In this document: positions 52,283 to 63,911 of the stretch, in pieces
How the letters are laid out: the number at the start of each line of letters is the position of its first letter
How positions within the stretch are numbered: the first letter of the stretch is position 1
Origin: Microplitis mediator
Lineage: Eukaryota > Arthropoda > Insecta > Hymenoptera > Braconidae
Direction: 5' to 3'
Assembly (NCBI RefSeq): GCF_029852145.1
Contig: NC_079974.1
Span: 4,610,001-4,674,000, forward strand
DNA: 64,000 nucleotides
Notes under the pieces: generated by a model
Told to the model about the DNA's origin: nothing
What the model saw: only the letters and a program-made list of their open reading frames with translations
Database searches by the model: none
Translations under genes and position numbers: made by a program

Positions 52283-55200
52283 ATGAATAATCAAAATAGA
52301 ACATGCAACCTCAAAATTGCAGCCATCAATGTCAATTCTATTCAGACAAATCAAAGACGTTACGATCTCCAATGCTTCGCAACAGACAATAATCTGGACA
52401 TCGTAATTGTCACTGAAACCTAACTTATCGCTAAGCACAAATTATCCTTTAAAAATTATAACTTCATTCGTACGGATAGGAAGAACTCAGTGCAAGGAGG
52501 GGGCACTGCTATCCTCATAAAAAATAATATTAACTTCATCAAAATCAATACTCCAACTTCACTGAACAACTTGGTTCTCGAATTCACTATATTAAAAATA
52601 AAATCTGAATCAATCAAAAACCTCTTTATCATAGCTGCATATGTGGCTCATAACAACAAAACAATATTCACTGATGAACTCACCAACCTACTCAACGACC
52701 TTAAACTCCAAAACCCAGATAACCACTTCATACTAGCAGGTGACTTGAATGCAATGAGGCAAGACTGGGGTCATTCTGTGACAAATGAAAGAGGCAGACA
52801 ACTCAGAATCTGGGAACTAAATGATGGTCTGACATTTAGAGCAGTTTCTGTCTCTCCAACGAAACCTACTTTCATCAGAGGCCAGTCCATTCTTGACATC
52901 ATAATCATGGATTTGAGACTCGATCTTCAAATCTCCAACAACAAATCCATTACAGTAGCAGACTATGACAGTGACCACAAAGCAATCCTCTTGAATATTC
53001 TCTGTCAGCAATTTAACTCAGCCAGTACTCATATTCACAAATTCAATTATAAATCCACAAAATGGAAGAAATTCACAAACAAATTGGAGAAAAACTACAA
53101 TCATATAATTCCTCATGACCATAACCTAACCACTCAAGAAATAGACGATCATCTTGAACAGATTAACACCGTCATTCGCAAGACAGTTGAAGAAACTGTC
53201 CCAAGATTCAAGAATAACATAAATAGTGTCGATAAATACCTGAACTCCAAAATCAAAAAATTAAAAAAAGACAAGTCACACATGCTAACTGTGTTAAATA
53301 AATTGCTAAAAAAAGACCCGAAAGCTAAGTTACCTGCAACACAAACAACCAAAAGCCTTTATGCACAGATAAAATCAGACCTGAAAAAAGAATTCAAGAA
53401 GTCGACTGACAGTTACTGGGCCTCACAAATTAAAAGGATAGATCACAGACGGACTGATAATTTCTTTCCTAAAATAAACAAATTACTCAGACCTCATGAC
53501 CCCATAGTCATAGGTGACATCAAAAGAGATTTTCTGGAGCCTAATGTCGAAGCAAGAGCCTGCATCACGGCCGATGCCCCAAATCTAATCACTGATCAAA
53601 CCGATAAGCTCAACATTGGAGCCTTCTTCGAGTCTATCAACACCCCAAGACACACAAACATTGGTACACGTATTAAAGAAATAGCAAATAAAAACGCAAA
53701 TGAGTATATTGAAGACCTGCGGGCAACGAGAACCAACAACACGACAATTACCCTCTTCGGTCCAAGAAATCCAGCAACACACCCAACAGCTGATGGTGAA
53801 GACATTTTCTGTGACCCACCTATAATCCAATCAATCGTCAAAAAATTACCAAACAAACTCTCCAGCGGGCTAGATGACATCCCTCCGATAGTTTTAAAAT
53901 ACTTGCCTTTCAACATCATCACTTCGTATGCAATAATTTTTAACAACGCAATCAACAACTGTTACTTTCCAACAGCCTGGAAACGCGCAAAAGTTCTTCC
54001 GTTATTAAAGAAAAATAAAGAACCAGCCAATCCTTTCAGTTACAGACCGATCAGTCTGACTACCAGCATCAGCAAAGTATATGCGATCATAATAAACAAA
54101 AAAATCATTAAACACTGCGAGGATAATAATATCATTCCAAACAACCAGTTCGGATTCAAACACTGGCACTCAACAACTCACGCCATTCATAAAATTCTTA
54201 GCGATGTTAACACCCTGGTCGGCAATAAATATCTAGTTGCAGCAGCTCTACGAGACCTAGAAAAAGCTTTTGATTCTGGGTGGATCAAAGGTCTAATCTT
54301 CGTCCTTCACAACAAAAAATTCAAACGATGGCTCATACTGCTAATTCTGGACATGTTATCTGGGAAATCATTTGTCACCTGGAGCGGAACACAACTGTCA
54401 TCTATCATTTTTAATATCCAAGAAGGTTTCCAACAAGGAACGGCTCCCTGCCTTTATAAATCCAGAATAATTTTTCATGCAAAAATTTCTCAGCAATAAT
54501 TACTCAAACAAAAATTGATCCGTCACAAAAATTTCTCGCTATATATTATTTGCCTTGAAATTCTTCAAGAAAATATGCCTTGAGAAATTATTGCTGAGAA
54601 ATTTTGTCGCAAGAAATTATTACATGAGAAGAAAAAGACGGTCGCCACAAGGAACAGTCAACTCTCCGGCACTTTTCAACATTCTCACCTGCGAAATCAT
54701 CAACTTATTCCATCTGAACCAAAATAATAACACGTTATCCATGGCTTTTGTAGACGACACCATATTTTATGTAACAGGCAAAGATCCTGATAAAATGAAA
54801 CTTCATCTGAACCATATCATCAACAACATTAATAGCCATTACGCAAAATGGAACCTTAGAATCAACCCTAGCAAATGCGAAACCGTCATATTCAGGAAAC
54901 CAGTTCACTACTTGTCATCAACAACTAAAAATAAACTCAAGTCTTTTAAGATTACAACCAAAATTCCTGGATCAGATATTGATGCAGACATCCCCCACGT
55001 CAAATCAGTTAAATATCTAGGGATCCACCTAGATGAACTTCTCAGAGGCTATTCACATATGAACATTCAACTGGATAAAGCCAAAAAAGCCTTCAGGGCA
55101 AATAGCAGATTGTTCTATAACAAACACCTTTCAGTCAGTTCAAAAATAATCTGCTATCTACTGCTAATAAGACCCATTCTATCATACGCTGCCCCAAGCT

Positions 55201-55772
55201 GCTGGAATACCGGAGCAGCACTAATGGAAAAATATAGATGCTTCGAGAGAAAGTGCCTAAGAGCGTGTCTAGGTCAATGTAGATCAGCGGCATCCAATTT
55301 CAACGAGTTCATTAGCAACAAGAATTTATACAACATAGCAATCATCCCGCGTATTGACTCCTTCTTCATCAAATTAACCAGAGACTACTTTGGAAAACTT
55401 CCATCCATTAACAACGTATTAATAAACAATTCAGCTCAAACAGATCAGAACGATATCGAAGATCGCCTCAAAAGCGGTTGCATCACCCCACACTCTTTTA
55501 CCCACATTGATCATATGGGCCTCATCCAGGACCATAATAATATTTCTGTAATTTATCGTTGAAGCAGGCATCAGTCAGACAAAAGAATCACCTTGACAAC
55601 CAAAGACATAAAATGGAAATCTAATATGGTTTACTCAATTTCGATACCATCAGTTGATTCCATGGATTCAAGCAGACTTTCCAGTAAATACTGGTGGCTG
55701 TCAGAGAACTCTACTCACATCAAAGAACTCAAACAGAGATTAAATTCAAATCAAGTATTCACGCCTCCGTGA
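52283..55772 (+). pseudogene. LINE ORF2: endonuclease and reverse transcriptase
   Basis: Endonuclease: AAINVNSI, then VTET followed by an in-frame TAA (the usual Trp position is nearby), GGGTAILIK, AGDLNA and the C-terminal SDHKA. RT: YRPISLT, LRDLEKAFDS, EGFQQGT before the break, and the AFVDDT catalytic box near 54,743 after it. A 205-bp insert (54,442-54,646) splits the QG(T/I)-type motif region. A further in-frame TGA lies at 55,560-55,562. The closing codons end ...VFTPP at 55,772. Clade: Jockey. Not functional here. Confidence 0.87.
54442..54646. repeat. 205-bp MITE inside LINE ORF2 (MULE-like)
   Basis: Flanked by a 9-bp duplication ACAAGGAAC (54,433-54,441 and 54,647-54,655). The ends GGCTCCCTGCCTTT and, inverted, GGCGACCGTCTTTT are related. 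An internal inverted pair is built on AATTTCTCAGCAATAATT. A 9-bp duplication is typical of Mutator-like elements. Confidence 0.75.
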
Positions 55773-56143
55773 TATCTATTATGTAAATATTGTAAATATT
55801 GTTTATACATATCTTTATAATTTCTTCCTCCTTCCTTACTATCTATTCATTATTATTAACAGTCAAAGACGGTTTTTCAAGAGTCTTTTTTTCCGTCAAT
55901 AGTATGATCAACATTTACTGAGACAATCTCACAAATATTCGAATATACACAACCAAAGTGATTTAAAACTCAAATAGCCTTAAGCTTTTCTTTCTAGTAT
56001 TCGAGAGCACGACAGTGCCCAGCAACTCCAACGACACCAATAGTTTTGCCACTTAAGAGTATTTTTTAAGTTGTATTTCTCCTCTGTATAATTATCAATG
56101 TACCGACTAAAATGAAATAAACTTTATTAATAAAAAAAAAAAA
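55773..56143 (+). other. LINE 3' untranslated region and poly-A
   Basis: No gene. It ends AATAAACTTTATTAAT and A12 before the target duplication. Confidence 0.75.
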
Positions 56144-56208
56144 GTAGCGTAGCCTAGTCGTTAAAGCGTCGGTCTTTCGTGCGTAAGGTCCCGGGTTCGA
56201 ATCCTACT
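56144..56208 (+). other. tRNA-like (SINE or tRNA relic) sequence
   Basis: Reads GTAGCGTAGCCTAGTCG (A-box-like) and, 48 bp later, GGTTCGAATCC (a consensus B box). The acceptor stem cannot be formed because flanking elements truncate it, so it is a tRNA-derived SINE or relic rather than a working tRNA. The LINE entered its A-box; a BEL LTR begins right after its B box. Confidence 0.55.
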
Positions 56209-56883
56209 TGTTCAGACGAGTAGTGTGCCAGTAGATTGCTTTGTATTGAAGCGAATCCTTACGTAAGAGTGATGTGGTGGCCTTGAGTAAGGCCGATTTG
56301 GTCTTGAGAAAGACCGTTGGTGTTGATTACGTTAGTTGCGATAGAGAGGTCCTGAGAAGAACCGGTTGTTTGATTTGATACTAGCCCTGAAAAGAACTAG
56401 TACTGGATGAGAAGTTTCCTTACTTGACCCGGAGGTCGAGTTGGCTAGCGCTGAGAAGTGCTAGTCAACTTGCTGGAGAATTCTTAAAAGAACTAGTTGG
56501 TTTTGAGATGGATCTGGAGACTAGACAAGCTTGCGCACTTGAGTAGTTTGTAATAATCTGGATCGCAATAGCCTTGCACGCTATCAGTTGAAGTAGTCTT
56601 GCCAGTCAGACTGATCAAGAGTTAATTTGCTGCCGCTCTGAGCGTCCCTTCTTTTATACCCGAGAGCCGGGTTCGAGAAAGTTCTCCGCGGAGTGGAAGG
56701 CGTCGGTATCTGCGCTCCAATGAGAAGTCTCGGAGTCGAGGAGAAAGGGAAACCTTAAGAGCTGGCCAATGAGACGTCGGTTAGTGAGGTGGGAGAAAGA
56801 CTCGGATCTAAGGTCCGCGCGAAGTTAATGTCGTAGGATGCTTCTCCATGGTCCGCGTAAAGTTGATGACTTACTTCCGAACA
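56209..56883 (-). repeat. BEL/Pao LTR (3')
   Basis: TGTTCAGACG...TTCCGAACA, with inverted TGTTC/GAACA ends, 675 bp. It abuts a G-rich polypurine tract (12 C on the plus strand) at its right edge. Confidence 0.75.
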
Positions 56884-57910
56884 CTCCCTTATTCCCCCCC
56901 CCCCCAATTCCGCAGCTATGTGAGGAATTGGAATCCTCTTCTTGTGAGTCGTCTCGGTGTGGAGAAATTGGCAGTGGAGCGAGCTTGACAACTAGTCGAG
57001 TAAGAGTCGAGGTAGCAGTTTTGACGGTTACTACTCTGCATAATCCATCCTGAACAGGATGAAGTTGAATGACTCCAGCGAGAGGCCACTTTGATGGAGG
57101 CAATCGCTCGTCGGTGAGAAGAACTAATGAGCCCACTTGAATGTTGTCTTGAGTTTTCTGCCATTCAGAAATCGATTGATGCGCTTGAAGGCATTCCGTT
57201 GACCACCTATCCCAAAATTTTTGAAATCGTTCTTGGATTCGCTGGAAATGAGATAGTCTTGATTCAGGTACAGAGCATAGAGATGGTTCTGGTATTGTGG
57301 TCAGAGCTTCTCCACGAATGAAGTGTCCTGGTGTTAAAGCTGAGATGTCTTCTGGGTCGTCTGATAGAGCACTGAGAGGTCGTGAGTTAAGTACCGCTTT
57401 TACTTGGGCGAGGAAAGTGGAGAAGTCTTCGAAAGTGAGAAGCGTGTCTGAGATGGTTCGTTGCAGATGGTGCTTTACTGACTTGACTGCTGCTTCCCAC
57501 TTTCCACCCATATGAGGTGCTCCAGGTGGATTAAAGATCCACTTAATTCCATCGTTAGCAAAAATCCGTTGAAGTTCTTGAGATTCCTTTGATGATTGTC
57601 GAAATAGGTCTTTGAGAATAGCGTCAGCACCTTTAAAATTCGTGCCGCAGTCACTTCGAATAGTCTTGCGAATTCCACGACGGCTGGTGAAACGTCTGAA
57701 AGCTTTGAGAAAGCCTTCTGCTGAGTAGTCTAAGACTGCTTCTAGGTGAATTGCTGAGGTCGTGAAACAGACAAAGACTGCAATCCATTCCTTGAAGCTT
57801 TTTGCACCTCGACCTTGAAAGGTTTTTAATGTGATTGGACCAGCATAATCTACTCCAGTGTTCTCAAACACTAGAGAAGGTGTTACTCGAGAAGTCGGAA
57901 GTGGAGCCAT
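56825..57910 (-). pseudogene. pol: BEL/Pao integrase core and C-terminal domain
   Basis: 361 codons, uninterrupted. DDE catalytic residues: VDYAGP, SDCGTNF and KWEAAVK, with GAPHMGG just before the last. A Pao-type C-terminal domain follows (PxKWPL, then DGLCRVV). The frame crosses the polypurine tract, read as a Gly run, and ends inside the LTR. The upstream zinc-binding part is in a different frame, so pol is broken. It inserts cDNA; the family is certain. Confidence 0.88.
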
Positions 57911-57937
57911 GAGTTGTTGAGCTCTAACCCCACGTAT

Positions 57938-58740
57938 TCAAGCGCACACGAGGCATCGTTGAATGAATGATTTTATGGGGGCTCTGCCACCGATGATCCA
58001 ACATGTCTTTCTGACGTGAGAGAGAGTTAATTGCGTACTGCCATGAAGATTTCTTGAGTGGGCATCTGCGATGATTAGATCTGAGAGCTTATTGTGTCTG
58101 GGCAGTATTGCTGGGTGTTTACTGTCCTCAGACAATTGAGAGTTTTGGAGACGACCTCCAACTCGCAATATGCCACTATGGTCAACTATTGCCGTCAGTC
58201 GAGATAGAACATGATTCTTATGAAGTCCCTTGCCAACTTGAATAGTCTTTATTTCTGAGGAGAAGTATGCACGTTAAGTCTCCCGTATCCAAAACTGCTT
58301 TGCAGCTTCTAGGTCAGCTGGATTAATTGGTGAGATGGCTAAACTGGAGTTTGGAACTCGTTTGAATCTTGAGATGGCTCGCTGACAAATCGCCGTGATT
58401 CTGAATAGCTTCGGAAGACTTTTATTGAAGGATTTGACTTGAGGTAAGTCAATGAGATCCCATACTAATGGCGGTGACGTTGCTGAGAGTGAAATGCCGG
58501 GTCTTTCTTCCAAATCATGTTCTGGAGATGGTGCTACCGTTGATGGCCAAAATTCAGGAGATTGCGAGAGCCACGGTGGTCCAGTCCACCATAATGCATG
58601 TTCAATAAGTTGAGAAGCACTTAAGCCCCGAGACGCACAATCAGCTGGGTTGAGTTTTCCGGATGTGAATCTCCAATGAGCATGTGGGGTAGCCTCGTGA
58701 ATAGCTGATACTCAATTGCCCACGAACTCCTTCCACCTCA
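57938..58740 (-). pseudogene. pol: BEL/Pao pol: RNase H end and integrase zinc finger
   Basis: The HHCC finger lies at 58,168-57,938 (HPAILPRHNKLSDLI...AHSRNLHGS...CLVC). Upstream pieces (to ~58,740) include NPADCASRGLSASQL and WWTGPPWL, the region between RNase H and integrase in Pao elements. The copy ends at about 58,740, with RT, protease, Gag and the 5' LTR missing. Confidence 0.8.
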
Positions 58741-59833
58741 TTGGATTGTTCTTTTCCTATGCGACTAGTAAAGAGAATTTACCGGTAAAATAAATATTTT
58801 ACTTATTTTCTAGCAGGTTCTGGCAAAATTTCAGCAGGTTATTTACCGGTTAAATAACCAAAGTAGTTCATTTTGTTCCGTGGGTGGCGTTGATGTGCGA
58901 TTGAAGATGTGTATAATGTAGGCTAAAAATTATTAGCAATTATCTATTATCTTTTAATATTATTGAGTTAATAAAAAAATAGTTAAAAATGATAAATGAT
59001 AAAAAATTAATTATTATGCCAATAAACGTTGATCAAGGTTATTCGCGGATTAATTTTTTTTATTTTTTTTCAATAATTAAAGTAGAATAAAAAACATTTT
59101 TTTAAATTGCACTTAAAGTTTTTCAAGTTTTTTACTAATAACATTTTATTTCTATTTTTTTGTAATATTTTTTTCCATAAAAAAAAATTCTAAAAATTTT
59201 TAGATGTCGGCTAACTCAATTTTCATTTTTCTTTTCATACATAAGCAAAATTAATACACCTAAAAATCATTATAATTTTTTCATTCAATTTTTACAAAGG
59301 AATGACGGTTTTAAAAGGAGAAAAAAATGCACATATGGAAAGTTGTTTGGGAAATTAAATGTGTATTTAAAAATAGCCAAATAATGATATATATTTTTAT
59401 TATTTGAACTAAATATACAAAACTTAGCAAATAATATACCTATCAAAATCAAATTTTTAATGCAGTGAAAACCGTGTAAACCATTGTATATACTCTTTAA
59501 CGATATTTGAATTTTTTAACTAGTTTTATAATCACAGTTAATCACTAATATTTGAATTTTGTAACTAGTTTTATAATCACAGTTAATCACTGATATTTGA
59601 ATTTTTTAACTAGTTTTATGATCACAGTTAATCACTGATATTTGAATTTTTTAACTAGTTTTATAATCACAGTTAATCACTGATATTTGAATTTTTTAAC
59701 TAGTTTATAATCACAGGTAATCAACGATATTTTAATTTCTTAACTAGTTTATAATCACGGTTAATCAACGATATTTGTATATCATCTTACTATCTATTCT
59801 ACTGCTTCAGTGACGCTTCTATTTCTATATATA
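58741..59833. other. AT-rich spacer with palindromes
   Basis: No gene. Two palindromic TTTACCGGT(T)AAA motifs (about 58,778 and 58,851) may mark a small element. The remainder is AT-rich and includes the minisatellite below. It may hold the hAT 3' end; no TIR was found. Confidence 0.45.
59498..59775. repeat. ~58-bp minisatellite
   Basis: About five copies of a unit with GATATTTGAATTTTTTAACT and TAATCACAGTTAATCA. Confidence 0.85.
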
Positions 59834-61971
59834 TCACAAATCACAATCCATTTCTTCTAATATTTCATATTCGGAATACTCAACATCGCTGATTATATCT
59901 AAGCTTTGGTCTAATTGCATAGTTTCAGAGATACATAAATCTTTCATGGTTTCTTTTGTTTTATCGTAATTTACTGGCAAGTAATTATTGTGGTCGTCGA
60001 GCAAATGTAAATTAGACTTAACAAATACAAACTTCTCAGTCTTTTGAACAGTTAAACGATTCCGCTTTTTAGTTTTGATATGACCAAATGAACTCCAGTT
60101 TCTTTCACATGCTGCTGATGTGGCAGGAATACTTAGAATTATTACAGCTAATTTCGCAAGATCTCGGCTGGAAAAATATAATTCCCACCAAGTAATTGGA
60201 TTTAATAATTTAGATTCACTCCAAAGAGATTTATTACCCCAAACAGCTTGTTGAGTTAGATAGTCACCTGAAAAACAAATTGAATAAATATAGAAAATTA
60301 ACATTTATTAGAATAAAGGTAATTTGAAAAACTTCCTTTATTTTATTGATCTTACCTAGATCTAAAATAACTTTGTCGCCATTCAATTTTAAACTTGTAG
60401 CGAATTCTTCAATAAATTCCACAGCTGCAATTTTGTCAATTTCCGATAGTGAAAATTTAACAAGCTGAGGGTTCAATAGGTGAGCTGCGTAATGCACAGG
60501 GTGTGAGATAAATTCTTTACGAGCCAAATATTTATCTTCAACGAAACTTTGTATTTTCTCTTGTAGAAAATAAGATTTTTCAATAAAATCTCCGTACATT
60601 TCAACTAATTTTTTTGATACCATCATCAAAGTAGGATAATCACCTTCCAAAAATTTTATAATAGAACACGGAACATCTAATAAGTCGTTTATATTTTTTA
60701 ACATAGGCCAAAAATAATCATCGCCTCTTAAATCTTGTCTCATTTCTTCGGTTATACTTTTAGAAACATGAGGATCATAAGTTGCCACTTGCAACGATTC
60801 TTTAATTCTTAATAAGCTGTTTAAACATATACAATAAGTGCCCCAGCGAGTATCAACAGGCAGCTGTAAGTGTAAAGTCTTATTTGTTCTCTGTCGTTGA
60901 ATCTCCATCAACACTGAATTATTCAATACATGATTTTGGAAAAACTTAATTATTTCCTTTGACCTTACAATAACTTTTTTAATTTCTGACACTGAAACAA
61001 TGTCCTTATCTAGCAAATTAAGGCCATGAGCGACGCATCCAAACGTGATTAAGTGGGTGTATTTTTGTTTTAAGATGCTCCATGCTGATTTCATGTTTCG
61101 TGCGTTATCAGTGATTAAGGCATGAACTTTATTGGGCCCAACTTCTTCTATTGCTTCACTTAAAACTGTTGAAATATATTTTCCGGTGTGTGAATGTCCA
61201 CTAGCGTCTATTGCCTTATAGAAAACAGGCTCTGGTGTCATGAATACAATATTAATTAAGGAGACACGATTAATATCCGTCCAGCCATCAGACAAAATTG
61301 TCAAAGAATGAGAGTTTTCGAATTTATTCTTCATAACTGACTGTAATAATTGATATTCTTCATCAAAAATCCTCCCAGACAATTGATCCTTTGACGGTGG
61401 ATTGTAACCCGGTGAAGCCAATTTTAAAAACTTTTTTAAATAATTATTTCCAACTGGTACGAATGGAGAGCAGCTGGAGAAAACTGCTCTTGCTAAAGTT
61501 TTATCCATCTCTATTTTTTTATCTTTTGATATTTTATCTACGTAACTAATCAGCTTTCCTTGACTACATTTCTTCCGAGTAGATTCCTATAAAAAAATTT
61601 AATCAATTATCACATTATGTATTAATCGAATAACATATTTCATTGATAATAATTACTTATAATTCATAATCATTCACAGATAAAACAATTTTTTTATTTT
61701 TATGATACGATTATTAAAGATAAACTAGTTTCAATAAAATTTCAATTATTCATACCTTAAGTAAACAATCTTCCGTGTTTTTAGACAAGGCTCCAAAGTT
61801 TTCTTTTACTGAGTTAGGGCACTTCTTGCATCTTATTACCAAATGTTTTTCCATGCGTTGTGCATTAGATACATATTTAACCTTACAGTATTTACACTGC
61901 CCATGTAAAATGTTTTTGTCATCGTACACTTCGTCAAAGTGTAGCCAAACAGGAGATTTTTGTTTTGGCAT
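59834..61971 (-). CDS. hAT transposase, three exons
   Basis: Exon 1 (61,971-61,756) encodes a BED zinc finger (WLHFDEV, CKYCKVKY, HLVIRCKKC). Exon 2 (61,586-60,356) carries the RNase-H-fold core: LSDGWTD, ITDNARNMKSAW, CVAHGLNLL. Exon 3 (60,267-59,834) carries the C-terminal dimerisation domain (WWELY, ILSIPATSAACERNWS). Introns have GT-AG ends (AAG|GTATGA, TAG|GTAAGA; ATAG, TTCAG), and the frames join in phases 0 and 1 to give 626 residues without stops. It cuts and moves the element; dimerises in the nucleus. Element termini and 8-bp duplication were not found, so it might also be a domesticated gene. Confidence 0.88.
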
Positions 61972-62396
61972 CTTTTAGAAATTGTTATTATCTCTTTTTT
62001 TTAAAATATAATATCGGCAATAAAAAACAGAATAACTGCTTCTATTTTTCATTTGACAACAAGTGATTCACTATGCAGAGAACAGTACGCCATATTGCTT
62101 TTAAAACTTAGTATACTAAACTATATACACATTCGACGCAAGCAGATATTTATCATTTAAATTAATATTACACATCGTCACTCGCCCTCAAGATTACATA
62201 TGTAGTACCACTACTTTCATGGCTTAAGTCCACGATTTTAGAGCTAAAAAGAATTTGAAATGCCCGGCTGTGGCCTACTAGCGCCACCCGTCGGTCTTCT
62301 TCGTCATAACATTCTTTCGTGCGAACAGAGTCACACGTGTGAGCTTTTAATTTCATTCTTTTAATTAATTTCTTTGATAAATAAAATTTAGTGAAT
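61972..62396. other. Spacer between hAT and DIRS-like element
   Basis: No gene. 62,168-62,396 is less AT-rich and probably holds the terminal repeat/promoter of the DIRS-like element. Confidence 0.45.
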
Positions 62397-63911
62397 ATGT
62401 CAAAACATAAGAAAAAATCATCCAGAGAAAGACACCGTGGGGAAAAAAGAAAATCTTCATCTCGAGACGAGGGTTATGAAGATTTACGGAAAAGATTGAA
62501 GCAGCTTGAGGAAGAGCTGAAACAGACGCGGTCACAACCTAACAATGGCGACGAGAATATTAACAGTAATAAAAACAACGAGGAGGAAATTGTGGTAGTC
62601 AATGTCGCACCACTCGATTTTTCTAAAAACAATGGTAAGTTCAAAAAAAAAAACACCTATGGTTTACCTATAGTTTATTTACATAAAATTATATAAATAT
62701 ATATCTACACATAAATAAACATATATAGGGTCGAGGTTATGGAACACATAACACAATGACCACTAACGTGACAGTCGAACATATACGAGAGATATGTCAA
62801 GTACTGATCCTTTCTTCACACTGCTGAGCTTACACGAGAGGTAAGACAGAGCTGATGTGCTGCAAAATATACCTGATTTACCGCTAATTAATTCAAAACA
62901 AAATATGTTTTGATAAATATGGATATTTGTAGTTATATACATTGTTTATTTGAGGAATAACAATTGCCGTGTTTTTTCCTTGTAGCATCTATAAATTCCG
63001 ATGGTGTTATTCCACTTGCTAACCAGCCACCGTCGTCAGGAATTTCGGACAATGTTAAGCAAGCGGCAGCCAATGCAGCTAACCAGCTGAATATAGACAA
63101 GGAGGTCTTGAAGACACAAGTGATCATTACTACTCCACAGGGAGAGCAAGATAATCTCGAAGACGACGTGTTAGAGATCATCGGTAAAGATCCGAATAAT
63201 AAATCGTCTGACTTGGTGATATCATCACATGTTTCGTCAAGATGGAAGAGTTGGTTAAAGACAGGCCAACAAAAGGAGGTGAAGGATGCCTTGCTACAGA
63301 AATATCCCCGTACAGGAGACTGTTACTTGGAGGCACCTACACTTAACCAGGAAATTAAAGCTTCTTTAAATGAAGGAGCTTTAAAGAGAGACAAGTATTT
63401 CTCCATCACGCAGAACCTCGCTGGCTCCGCTTTGTCGGCGCTAAGTCTAGTAATAGACCCTTTGCTTAAACGGGAAAAGGCGCTTGAACCTAAAAAGATG
63501 TTGGAACATCTCTGGAATACGTCCCAATTATTAACGGAGATACATCGGAGCCAAACTGTCGCTCGAAAAGCGTGCATCGTCCCAAGTTTGGAAAAACCTA
63601 TCGCCTCTATGTTAGAGAAAGTAGAGACCGATAAATTTTTATTTGGTGACAAACTAGGTGAGAAAATTAAGGAGTCAAAACTGGTTTCGAAGATCAGCCA
63701 AGAAATAAAAATACAATCACACAAGAAAACAGGATCAAGTTCTGGTAATTTAAACTCGTCAGGCCCGTCTGCATTACGCTCGACAACTCAGACGGGCCAG
63801 AGGAAGTATTACTCGACTCCCAAGTCAGCACCTTACAGTCACCGAGGAAAACAAACTTCAGCGAGCAAGCAGAAGAACCAACATCAAAGCAAGTCATGGA
63901 ATCGGAAATAA
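62397..63911 (+). CDS. DIRS-like ORF1 (Gag-like), two exons
   Basis: Exon 1 (62,397-62,634) encodes a Lys/Arg-rich start (MSKHKKKSSRERHRGEKRK) and a short coiled coil, ending AATG|GTAAGT. Exon 2 (62,986-63,911) follows TTGTAG. Phases join to give 387 residues. Exon 2 has KYPRTGDCYLEAPTLNQEI, LNEGALKRDKYFSITQNLAG and FLFGDKLGEKIKESK, the pattern I associate with the Gag-like ORF1 of DIRS retrotransposons. The C-terminus is Ser/Gln/Lys-rich. It overlaps ORF2 by 16 nt. No stop or frameshift seen. Confidence 0.7.

Larger units (their letters stand above)
50558..56143 (+). mobile_element. Jockey-type LINE, full length, inactivated
   Basis: Flanked by a 15-bp target duplication GTAGCGTAGCCTAGT (50,543-50,557 and 56,144-56,158) and ending in A12. 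ORF1 has three CCHC-type fingers; ORF2 has endonuclease and RT. It is inactivated by stops in ORF1 and ORF2 and by a 205-bp MITE in the RT region. The insertion site lies in a tRNA-like A-box sequence. Confidence 0.9.

Noticed and set aside
56144..56208. Functional tRNA gene
   Set aside because: A and B boxes are present, but there is no matching acceptor stem, and both sides are truncated by elements.
58755..58870. hAT left terminus at the TTTACCGGTAAA palindromes
   Set aside because: No inverted partner was found to the right of the transposase gene.
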